A stretch of DNA of 64,000 nt from Eimeria necatrix (lineage: Eukaryota; Apicomplexa; Conoidasida; Eucoccidiorida; Eimeriidae), in contig NW_013652627.1 of assembly GCF_000499385.1 (NCBI RefSeq), forward strand, positions 124,001 through 188,000. Direction: 5' to 3'. The position numbers and the translations under genes are program-made. The notes beneath the pieces are model-generated. The model was not told the DNA's origin, made no database searches, and was given only the letters and a program-made list of their open reading frames with translations. Below, in pieces: positions 35,932 to 47,876 of this stretch. Positions within the stretch are counted from its first letter, which is position 1; every line of letters starts with the position of its first letter.

Positions 35932-38900
35932 TTAGTTCATCCTGCCTAGACATCCAGGGGCCCCACAGAGACAGACAAGTTTGTCTCCTTCAGCCTCAAT
36001 GCCGAACTGATAGTCGTAGGTGATTTCTGCTCCTGCGGGGACATCCTCCTTGGCTATGATGAGGATGTGTTTGTGGCCAGAGTCGCAGACGACGATGCGG
36101 CAAGTGCAGTTGGGCTGAAGCCGCAATGAACACACAGGCGACTGACGCTGAATGCATTTGACACAGATAATGCTTCAACCAAGTCAGGCGTACCGAAACA
36201 AGCACACTGAATAAATGGTGGAGGCCTGCACTCGCATGGGAAAGCCACAGTCGGGGAATGAGCCACGAGGGAGACTGACAGAAGCAAGCTAAATAAGGCA
36301 TGAAAAAGCTCGAACACAAACAAACGAAAGCGAAAGCTGTTATAAGAACAAGAATTACAGGCGGCGACAGCCAGCTACGCTAAAGGACACACTCACAAAC
36401 AGGGATAAGTAGAGTAAACTGTACAAAGGAAATGAAGGTATGCCCGTAGAACACAAGAATGACAAAATAGAGCGAATCAAAAGTATAGTTTCTCTCCACG
36501 CCACTGTATTTGCGCTTTTGCCTGCGTCCGTGGGGTCTGTGGGCGCACCGCGCAAGAGTGGTTTATAAACCGAGAAGCACTACCGCGGCGGGTGGCGTCC
36601 ACCACAAATGCATCGTCTAGCCTAAACATGTAACAGGAGCCGTCGCCACCTCGCTGCAGCTCGTACAGCACCTCCAGCTTGTCACTCAACACATTCCGAA
36701 TGACGGATCCCACGTATTCCACCACGGGCTGAAGACAAAAGACAGGCAACCAAGCACAAACTGCATGCAAGACAGCCACACAACAGCTGCGTGAATTCGA
36801 CCGCGATACAGCCCCCCTACCAGCCAAAAGGAGACACTGCATAAAAATGCGGGAGAGTCGAGTTAAAGTACAAGAGACTAACCTCGCCGTGAGCAATTGG
36901 CACTAGAGCAAAGAGACCGAGGCCGTGAATTCGAGAAGGCATTACTGCCAAGCGCTCCTGTCAACAGGCAAATTGCAGCGAAGTTTTCATTAGGTGCCAA
37001 AATCAAATAGCTTCGCGGAGCCAAAAGACAGGCATCTTATTTATCCGCTGCGGCTAATGATACTAGCTTGCTGCAAGCTACAGCTTTTGCCACTGTTCAA
37101 CGTGCGCTACCTCTGAAAGAGCAGCAGCGGCCCAAAACGCAGCGGCTGCAACACAGTAGCATTTGCAGCAGCTACCTACCTCCTGGTCCCCACTCTGCAG
37201 AAGCCTGTAGAGGGCAGCAGGGGACAGCGCCTCGAATCCCCTTTTCCCCTGCGCGCGTAGGCGGCCTGAAGACTGCCGGGACGAGCCGGCGCCCACCGCT
37301 GCAAGGGCAGCTGCTGCGTCAGCGGCATCTGCCTGAATCCGCAGCAACAGCACCAGCAGAAACACTACGACGCTCAAGTTATTTCTCCGCCGGGTCGGGT
37401 AAGTGCATAAATGCAAAGCGTACGAATGCAGCTGTGCGTGCCAGCTACACAAACTGACTTGCACCAAAAAGCTGACAGAAACAGGACCAGCAATAGTGAC
37501 AACAGCTCACCTTGGCCCTGGCATGCACGCGAGTAAAGAGCTCCTCGCCCTCTACAGCGTCAGGCACTGCCGACGACTGGAGATCTCGCGGCACACAGAA
37601 GGTGCCCCCTCTCTTCGCAGCAACAGCGTTGCCATCGGCCCAAGCAGTACTAGTGCAGCTGCAAAGCCGCAGCACACCTACCAAAACTCTCAAATTCGAA
37701 GGTTGAATTTTGGTCTTTAGTCCTGATCTTTGTACCTAAGACATGTACTGTAGCCAAAAGCTCGCAAAGGCGCGTACACCCTTACCTCTTTTTCCGCTGC
37801 CTTGCTAATGCTCGCTGCTGCAACTGCTGCAGCGCACGAGCCGCCAACACCTGTGGAGTCACTTCTCTCAGGCGTTGCTGAACATATGGACATCTCAGAC
37901 CAAAGAAGACCTCGGGATCTAGAGAAGAGACGTCTACTGGCTTTGGGCCTTTTGCCTCCACTCGGCCGTCCCGTGGCTGCTGCTGCGAGGGCAGCTGCTG
38001 CTCTGGCCGCAGCTGTGCGGACTGCTGTTTAGGCGACGGGCTTGCCGGCTCATCTGCAGGGGTGGCTGCAACAAGGGACGCAGGAGGAGCAACTATGCCC
38101 TTCGTGTCCCCGCTCAAGGCATCGGGGTCCAGGCTACTGCTGACTTTGCAGTTGCTTCTTTCCGTTGCAGAGGCCTCCATGCCGGCTGTAATTACAGGAG
38201 AGACAGAGGGCGGTCGGTGCTGGTGTTGCTGCAACTGTATCTGCAGCTGCTGCATCAGCGTCCCTACGACTGCATTCAAATCGAATCCCTCTGCAACGCG
38301 CCAGCCATACTGGCAGGCAGTGCACACATTGGTGTCAGTTGCTGTTGCTGCTGGCTTCGTTGGGATACTTGTTCTCTCTGCTGCTGCTGCCCCGAGTTTT
38401 GCGGCAGGCTTTGCGAGGCAGTCTAGTGTAAAGTAGGGGCGTCTCTGATGCGCTGTGATACTGCAGAGGTACGTAGCCCTCTGGAGGAATCCGCTGACAA
38501 CGATGCCCTTGCTGCTGTTTTCACTGCTACCGTCTTTGTTGATGCAGGCCGGGTGGTGCACATGACTGGGCACCCGAACACCCCAGAAGCGGCGAGTAGC
38601 ACAATACCCAATAGGAAATAGGCTGCTGCGGCTTCCATCAAAGAGCAAAGGCAGACCAAGAGAAACCAGCGTGAGACCTCCGTACCGCAGCAACGAGGAT
38701 GGCGGGGGTGCGCGCAACTTCAGCTGCTGCTTTTCCACATGCTGCCGCTGATGGTAGCCAATGGCTCCGTTGGAAAAGGAATAGGGAACCACAGAAGCAG
38801 CACAGCATCGCCCGCCAACATATGGAGACAGCTCAGGAGATAGAAGAGTGCAGTAATCACGCAAAGCCGCATGAGCATCTGCCATTACCTGCTGCAGAAA

Positions 38901-41900
38901 CGCCACAGTCTCAGACGCAGCAGTGCCGGTTTCATCAGCTGCTGCATCTTCTTCCACCGCAGCTGCTGCTGGAAGCTGCTTCAGTGCTGCGCCTAGCGGG
39001 TGTGTATCCACGTCAGCCATTGCTGCTGTTGCTGCTGTTGCCGCCGCAGCAGCAGCAAAAGCAGGCGGCTTTATGCGAACGCTCTGAAGCAGCAGCCGCA
39101 GCAAAACCGCTGCAGCGCCACCACCCACCCCCTCAAGAAAAACGAAAAGTGGGTCCTGTTCTGCTGCACTGTCCAATGTTGTAACCGTTGCTGCTTCGGG
39201 TTGGCACATACGAACTTCGGGCTCCACTGGACTGTCAAATGTCGCAGGTGATGTGGCAGCAGCAGCAGGAGCAGCTGCAGCAGCAGCATGCCCTTCTTCG
39301 CAGCAGTCCTGACACCAAAAGCGACGGAGCGTAACGAAGACCCGGGGCCGAGGACTTCTTGCAGATTGCTCTTGCTGCACATATTGCTTCTGCTCAAGGG
39401 GTCGTTTCCCAACTGCTGCTAGCAGCAAACACGTAAGGTGGTAACGGGCATTGCAAGAGCGCTCTTCTGATGCCTGCTGCGAACCTGCGCACGCGACGAA
39501 GGCTCCACTGCACCCGCAGGCAACGCAGCGGGCGTTGCGTGCAGCCGCCGCAGCAAGCAAAACTGCGTCAGCAGAACATTCCAAAGGAGGTAGCTGTTCT
39601 GGTAGAGCCGCAAACGATCGCACTAGCCCTTTACTGTTTCTGTTGCTGCTGCTGCTTGGTTGGAGACTGGTTGCTGCCGTCTTCTCTGCTTCTGGTACTA
39701 TGCTGGGCACGAAAGGAGAAGACCCCCCAGCTCCCTGCGAATTTTGCACTTGCTGAACTTCACGCGACGCACCAAACGGGTCGGCGAGCTGCAGCAGCTC
39801 TGGGGATAGCAGCGGCACAACAGTGCATGAGTAAACGCCCCAGGCGCAACAGCCAGCGTGGACCCAAGAGTCCAGCAGCGGCAGCAGAGCCCCAGACACT
39901 ACTCTGTCGCCCGTTTGCCCACACAGCACGCAGCAGCGTCCGTCCCGTTCTGCAATTTTGCAAGAAGCAGAGAGCAAACTGCTGCTGCTGCAGCTGCCGC
40001 AGCCGCAGACGCGAGGGTCTCCATTGCGGAGTCGCAGCGCAAGCAGACGAACGAGAACAGATGGAATCGCTGCTGTGTCAACTGCTTGGGTCCCACAGTT
40101 TTCGCTGCTGCTCCTGCGCTCCATGCAGGAGACGGCGCGATGAAGCCTGCAGAAGAGCTGCCGCCGCACAGCTCGTAGCTCCCGCCATTCAGGGGCACAT
40201 GGTGGAAAGCCTCCTGAGGCAGCAGCGGCAGCAGCAACGACGCCAGGAGCAGCAAGGGGAATAGCAGGAAGGGCAGTAGCAGCAGGAGCAGCAGCATCTG
40301 AACCAAGACGCCGCTGCATAGCCAGTCGCTCACAAGCTTGCGACAACGTCAGGAGCACCTAAATCGCATGGCAGACATAAGTTGAACAAAATTAACGTTT
40401 AATATCGCCTGGCATGCACTCTTTGACTCGCTTGGGTGGTGTGCTGCCAGCAAAAGACTCTGTATAACACTTTAGTCGCGTCTTGCTGCAGCAGTGGCTA
40501 CCCAGGCATACCCGCGGGTCCCGCTGCTTCTCTTCTCGCTTTGACTGAGGCCGCCATTGCAACAAAACAGATGATATGAATACAGACAGCACTGTCGGTA
40601 GATTGACAAAGGTCTGCAGCAACGAGAACAAGTCCAGGGCCAACTTGTGATAGTCCTCATTTTGTTGCTGCTTGTGTTGCTGCTGCTGCTTCTGATGCTG
40701 TTGACAAGAGGGCTCCTCCCATTGTACAGCTCGCAGCAGATGCCCGGTGAGTTCGGCAATGGCGAGTCGCAGTTCTGTCTGCTGCAGCTGGTGCCGGCCT
40801 GCTGCTGTTGCTGCCGCTACAGAACTGCTGACCAACTGCCCCGCAGAGTTGCTGTTGCTGTCCTGCGGGGAATCCATCAGAGGCAGAAGCGTCTGCTCGA
40901 GCAGCGCATGAAGCTGCGAGTAAACTGATGATGCCACCTGGGCCCGAGAAAGCAGCTGCGATAGTGCCCCGGGCTGCGTCAGCAGGGGAGACGGAGAAGC
41001 AGTGCAGCCTTTCCCTGCTGCTGCTGCTGCTGCTGCATTCGTGGTTGCTGCACTTGGTAGCGGTTCATCTGCGAGTGCTGCGCAGGAGACGCAGAGACCT
41101 TCGAGCCCATCTAGCACAAATACAGGGAGTCGCCTTTTGCTCGTATTGCTGCTGCCGCCCCCAGAGAAACGAGCTGCAAGGCCCCTTGCCCCTCCCGCTG
41201 CAGCAGGTAGACGCTTCGTTAGTGATCCACAAAGGGCGCACACTGTCACTACACCTCGGCTGCTGCCCCCATCCCCAACTCTCTCATCCGCTGCCCGTGC
41301 TGTGCTTGCTTGTCCTGCTGGCACTCGCAGGCCCGCTGCGTCTGCTGCTCCTGCTGCTGCTGCTGCGCCATCGTTTTGCTGTCCTGAAGGGGCACCGGAA
41401 CTAGCATCGCGAGGCCGCTGCTGCAGCTGCTGCTGGCCAGACCCACCTGCAGCAGGCGACACCAGTAGCTGCTGCTGGAGTGGCTGCAGAGCAGCGCGTA
41501 AGGCCAGAGGAGCCGGCACGCCATTGCTGCTGCAGTCCCCGCACAATAGTGAGAGTCTACCACAGCGCTGCCAGGCGCAGCTCTCCACCCTCACAACCAT
41601 TTGCTGCTGCTGCAGCTGCTGCTGCTGCACTTGTTGCGGCTGCAGATGCAGCGTTGAAACGTGCCCATGAGGTGCGGCAACAGAGTCCGGAGACATGCCC
41701 CAAGCGCCCATCCGCAACTGCTGCTGCTGCTGCTGCAGAGGAGACAAAACAATGCTGCCAGGGGAAGCGCGAGGCTGTCGGGACACTTGCTGCAACAGTT
41801 GCTGTTGAAGCAGTGGAGAAGCCCCAGGGATGTGGTGCTGTGGTTCCTGTAGCAGCTGCTGCTGGAGCAAGGGCCGCTGTAGGAACTGTTGCTTCAGAGA

Positions 41901-44900
41901 TTGCGAAGAAAGTTGTTGGCTCACCTGCTGCTGCTGCTGTGGCGGTTGCTGCTGTTGTCGGGGGTCGCCGGCTCTGGCATCGAAGCCGTCGAACGACAAC
42001 GCAGCACTGGGCGACACTAGCTGTCTTGGAGCTCCTGGCAGCTGCTCCTGCTGCAGTTGAAACAGGCGCGAATGCTGCTGCTGCGCCACACTGACAGGTA
42101 GCTGCGCAGCAGCAGACGGTGCTGCAGCAGGAGGAAGTATGCGAAGTCCCGCTTGCCCCTGCAGCGCTTGGATCAGCTGCTCGTTTCTCAAGATTAGGGC
42201 AGACTGGCGTTGTAACAGCTGCTGCTTCAGCACAGCAGAGTCAGCACTATAAGCGCTGCCTGCAACTGAACTGCCAGTGCCAAGCAAAGGGGAGATCAAG
42301 GACCTCTGCTGCTGGTGTTGCTGCTGCTGCTGCGCTGGCACAGTCGATCCAGCCCACAGCAATGGCTGTGGGGAGGATTCGTTTTGCTGGGCATGATTCT
42401 GCGGGAATTGAGGCGGGGGCTGTTGCTGGTGGCAAGGATCTGCTGCCAGTTGCTGCTGCGGCTTCGGCTGGTCTGCGACGTCGCATGGCTCTGTCGCTTC
42501 AACAGGTGTCTGAGGAGATGCTGCAGACGACGTAGCCGTTGCAGCTGCTGCTGGTGCTATTACTGCTTCGCCTGCTGAAGCTTCCGAAGGTGCTGCGCTC
42601 AATAGTGCTTCCGCCAATTCTGCTGCTTTTGAAGGCAGCGCCCTCGTGGGCGTAGCAGCACATGAGGCGCCACCTAGTTGTGGCGCAGCAATCGCAGCAG
42701 ACACTGCTTCTGCTGCAGCAGCTGCTGCTTCTGTTGCTGCAGCAGCAGCTTCAGCAACTACGGCTGCTGCCTGAGCATCAGCAGAAGATGGCGTAGGGCT
42801 GCTTGCATTCCCATGTGCTGTTGCAGGTGCTGACTGTGTCCCCCGGAGCTTCTCCAGCTGCAACTGCAACCTGACTTGCTGTTGCTGTAGCTGCATTTGC
42901 TGTTGCTGTAACTGGAAGTGTTGTTCTTGCTGCAGAAGCTGCTGCTGATTTGCTGCACTAGCCTTTGCTGTGCCTTCTGCAGAAGTGCTGCCATCAGTTG
43001 CTCTTTCTAGTTGAAGCGCACTCCTGCTGGACAGCTGCTGCTGCTGCGCGTGCAGCTGATGCAATGCTTGCTGTTGCTGCCGTTGGTGCTGCTGCTGCAG
43101 CAGTGCCATTTGAGAAGTCTGTTGCGGAAGCTTCTGTTGCGTTTGCAGCATAGTCGTCCTAAGCAGCATTAAGGGCTGCTCCGCCTCTTGCTGCTGCTGT
43201 CCTGTTTGTCGCTTTTGAAAAGCCTGCTGCTGCTCCAGATGATTTCCACCCTGGTGGCGTTGTTGCGTCTGCAGCATGGGCTGCTGTTGCTGCCGCAAGT
43301 GCTGCCGCTGTTGCTGCTGCTGTCTAGCCACGCCATCAAGCTGCCGTTGCAGACTGTTCATTCTTTCCTGAATAAGCTGCTGGAGTTGCTGATGCTGCTG
43401 CGGCTGCTGCTGCTGCGCGGTCTGCTGCATACGATACTGCTGCTGCAGCTGCTGCTGAGATGGGAATTGTTGCGAAGGTGTTAGCAGCTGCTGCTGCCGA
43501 AGATAATTTTGTGACTGCTGTTGTAACAGTGTATGCTGCGGCTGCTGTTGCAGCAGCCGCTGCAGCTGCTGTTGATTGACCAGCTGCTGCTGTGGTTGCA
43601 GAGTACTCAGCGCGACAGCTCCTGCCACCGTTTTGTGCTGTAAAATGTCTGGAGCCGAAGTTGAAGTAGCTGCTGCGGTTGCTGCAGTAGAAGCAGCATT
43701 GGCGACAGAAGCCATGGCTGGTGCCATAGCCCGAGTCATTTTGTGTTGCTGCTGTTTTGGGTTTCGTAACACCTTTGCGTCTCTGCTGCTTTTCAAAGTA
43801 GCCGCAGCAGCAGGAGGTACTTGCAGCTGTTCGCGAGACAGTGGCAGTCCTGTCCACAGTCCTTGCTGCTGCAGGAAGCCCTTTTGCTGGTGCACTAGCC
43901 CCTGTTGCGGGCTATGCAGCACTTCTTGTTTCGTTACTACCTCCTCTACCCTGTAGAGGCAGCGGCTGTGCGCCGCAGCTCCGCAGTCACTGCAGAAGCA
44001 AATGTCCAGCATGCGATCAACAGCTGTAGAGGCAGCAGCAGCAGCAGTGACAGTCCCTGCTGCTGGGTCAGACTGCCAGCGTGGTTTGCGCCTTTGTAGC
44101 TGCTGTCGCTGCTCGTGGGGCAGCATTCCAGCAGCAGCTGCTGCTGCTCTGTCTCGTATATTTCTTGGGTCCCACAGGGAAAAACAAGGAGCAGCATTTC
44201 CACAAGAGACGCAAGACAAACACGCAGGACACTCAGCTGTCGTCAAAAGAAAGTCCATTTCGCTGCTGCTGCTGCCGTTGCTGCTGCCGCTGCCGCAGAG
44301 AGACGCCAACGCCGCTTTCTTCTTATCAAGGGCCCCTGGAGGCGAAACTCCCAAGCAATACGAATGGAAGGCCTCGCCGCAGCAGCGGCAGTGCAAGAGC
44401 AGCTGCTGGTACGCGAAGGATCCGCAAATGCTGCAGCAATCCAGCCACAGATGTGGCGCTACTGGTTCATCTCCTTCAGCAGCAAGGCCATCAGCGAAAG
44501 CCGTTTCTTTGCCTGAAGCCCCAAAAAGACAGTGAAAAGCCTGCAAATATGAGGCCACATCCGCTGCTGCTGAGAAGACAGCAACGCAAGACGGCAGCCT
44601 TCCCTTGTACACCTGAAGCGCGCCAGTTGCAGATACGGCTGCTCCCAGATCTCCCGCTGCCGGTGCACCAGTGGCAGCCGGTGCTGCTGCAGTTGCTATG
44701 GCTGCTGAAAATGCGCGCTTCTGAAGTTGCTGCTGCTGCTGCTGAAGATCAAAGTCCTTCTTTCGTTTCTTCCTCTGAGCTGCCGCGCTGCGCCGTGTCT
44801 CCACGCTCGTGCTGTGTGACGGCTGTTGCGGCTGCTGCTGCTGCAGGTGCTCCTGCTGCTGCTGAGGCACTTCTGAGACAGAAGCAGCTGCCAGCCTACT

Positions 44901-47845
44901 CACGCATACAGGCAGCTGCAGCAAATAAATTGCCTGGCCGGGTGGGGGAGGCGGAGGCTGCGGGATAGAAAGGAATGAATGCGGCAGCAGCATATCGCCA
45001 AGTTCCGTGCTGCTGCTACTGCTGCTGCTGAAACACCACTGTAGGGCAGGAGGCGGACCAAAGCAAGGGACAGCTGATAAAGGAGAAAGCGAAAAACCGC
45101 AGGGAAAGTGTGGCTGTTGATTGCGCAGAAGCTGCCGTATCCCCTTAACAGCAGCAGCAGAGTGAAGCTGCAGCAGCTGCTGCGTCGTGAACGCCGCTGC
45201 TGCTGGATCGAGTGGGGAATCAGCAGCAGCTGCTGCTGACAATCCAGAAGGCGGAGTGTCCCTGCTTCTCGTGAATCCCTTCGCGCTGCCGCGGCGAAGG
45301 CCGGCGGCAACCTTTGCTTGGTGTCCCACCTTGTCCACCGCAGACTCGAGCCCGTCATCTGTTGAAACAGCTGCTGCTGCTGCAGCTGAGCCGGAGTCTG
45401 CTGCTGTCCCATGAAACTCACTTTTTGCCATGCCTCGCTCCTCCCCAGTAGGGGTCTGGTTCGTTTCTCGCGCCTTTTCACTGGTACCCGTGTTGCTGCT
45501 GCTGCTGCTGCTGCTGGGACTCGGAGGTATGTGTGAGTCCAGAAGGGCCAGGGGCTCCTTGTGGGGAAGTTCGAGGACGCCTGTTAGGAGCTCGTTTGCT
45601 TTCTTTTGCATAGCAGCTGCCGCCTTGTACTGCCTTGTGTTGGGCATGTAAAGGGTTTTCATGTTTTGAATCAGGAGGGAAATATCGCTCAAGAAAGATC
45701 CTAAGGAGGAGTAGGCGTTGCTGCGCACCTTCGATTTCACTGTAGACAGACACATGGGCCGCTGCACAACTCGCCAGTACAGCGAAAATGTCGCATCCGG
45801 CAAAAACGAAAACTCTCCACTGCGGTCTTGGGACATCAACTCAGCCACGATGCGCTCATAGCGCTGCCGGCGAGACGGCGAGCGGCACGACGGGCACCTG
45901 CAGCACCAGGACCAAAGCCCGCAGCCATAGATGCACGGCAGCAGCAGCAACGGCAGCAGCAGCAGGAGCAGCAGCATCCTCGCAATATAAGACGCAGCGC
46001 TTCGGCACAGGCTGCAGGCATTTAGAAAAACAGCTCTGGCACTAAGCAACCCGAATCGGCCTCCCAAAGCCATTCATTATGCTGCCTAGGTGCACGCAGC
46101 AGCGACAGCAGCAGCGATGGCAGCAGCTGCAGCAGCAGCGGAAACATGATGTACCTGTATTTCATGGTCTTCAGCTGCTGGGGATCCTGCAGGCCCTTGG
46201 CCAGTCGGGGGTCGCACCGGGTGTGGATCCAGGCCTTGCAGCCATCACACTGCACCCAAGTTTCTACAGAGCCCCCCCCCGGCCCCGTGCACCCCGCGCT
46301 GCCTGCTGACAAATCCTCTCCTCCTGCTCCATCGGCCACCCATGTTTTGGAGCACATGAAGCAGAACTGGCCCTCGTCTACGCTCCGGCGACAGCTGCGG
46401 GCACATAGATTCTCAGCCACTGCTGCTGCAGTTCCTGCTGCAGGTGGTGCTGCTGCTGCTGTTGCTGCGTGGGTGCTTCTACCAAGAATGAGTGTTGCTG
46501 CTGTTGCTCACGGCGCTAGCGTGCACGAACAGCCCACGACACCGCTAGCTGTGATTGAATATCTCGCTTCACATATTATCAGCTGAACCCGAAGCCCTAA
46601 ACAGTGAAGACTGAACCCTGAATCCGGAGACCCATACCCTAGCCCTAAAGCCAAGCTTACTGTGCACAAAGCAGGAAAGACGTGGGATCCCAGTTTGCAT
46701 ACTCGGGCCAGTAGAGGTCCACGTAGCCGCAGCTAGTGCATCGCCTGCAAGAGTCGCAGCGGTAAGACGAAGAGCCATGCAAGATGGCGGCCTGCAGCGC
46801 ACGGATCCAACAGCAGCCACAGCAACAGCTGATCCAACTGCAGGCATTCAGACACTATGGGATGCACAGGCATGGTGAGACACAGCTGCTGGCACAAACG
46901 GACAAACAGAAATATGAATTGACCAGAAGAAACACATTCAAATAGCCCCTGTGGAGAAAACTGGGTCCGGGACAGACGCGTCGTTCAGCCGGAGCTGCTG
47001 CAGAAGCAGCAGCATCGCTCCCGCGATCACGTACACTGGGGTAGCAGCAAGCGCCGTGGGCGTAAGAATTGCAGCAGTGGCAGTTCAGGACCGGCTGGCA
47101 GGTGGCCTCATACTGGGTCGGGCTGGAGGCAGTGCCTGGAGCCGCGCGATTTGCTGCTGTTGCTGCAGCTAGCGCAGCAGGGCTTCTTTCGGCAGTCAGG
47201 GGTAAGTCTATTGGCTCGCAGCAGTACAAACAGTGCGCACAGTCCCTGCACACCCAGGGAGTACGTACACCCCGGTCATTTCGCCCGCCCTCCTCCAGCC
47301 CCAAAATACTTCGGGGGTTTGGAAACAGCTGCACTTTTAGCGTGGCCCTGGACGCTGTGGAGTTTGCTGCATTCTCTTCAGATTGCTGTTGCTCCGGCCG
47401 CGGCGACAGCTGCTGCTGCTCTTGCTGCTGCTGCTCTTGCTGCTGCTGTTCTTGCTGCTGCTGCTCTTGCTGCTGCCGCTCTTGCTGCCGCGCCTCTTGC
47501 TGCTGCTGCTCTTGCTGCTGCTCCTGCTCGGCAAGATGCGGCGGATTCCCTGGCTCCTCTTCCATTCGATCGGCTAGTTGCTGTTCCTCTCGCTCCTTTT
47601 CCCCTTGCTGCTTTCTCTCCTCTTGCTGCTCCTCCCCCTCCTCCCGCTGCTGCTGTTCTTGCTGATCCTTTTGTTGCTGTGGGGCTTCCAAAAGCTCAGC
47701 GTCAACTAGCATGCTTTCCTCGCCTTCCCTCTGCTGCTCGGCCGGTGCAAGGTCGTGTTGCTGGCTGGCTTCTTCCTGTTCCTGCTGCATCTGCTGCTGC
47801 TCTTCGCACTGTTTTGCCTGTTGATGAGACTGTACTTTTTGCTGC

Positions 47846-47876
<31 letters not shown>

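Noticed and set aside
39470..40264. Long plus-strand open frame opposite the methyltransferase (264 codons)
   Set aside because: CAG/CTG runs contain no stop in any frame, so antisense frames stay open by chance. The minus strand has the conserved ePHD and FYR motifs.
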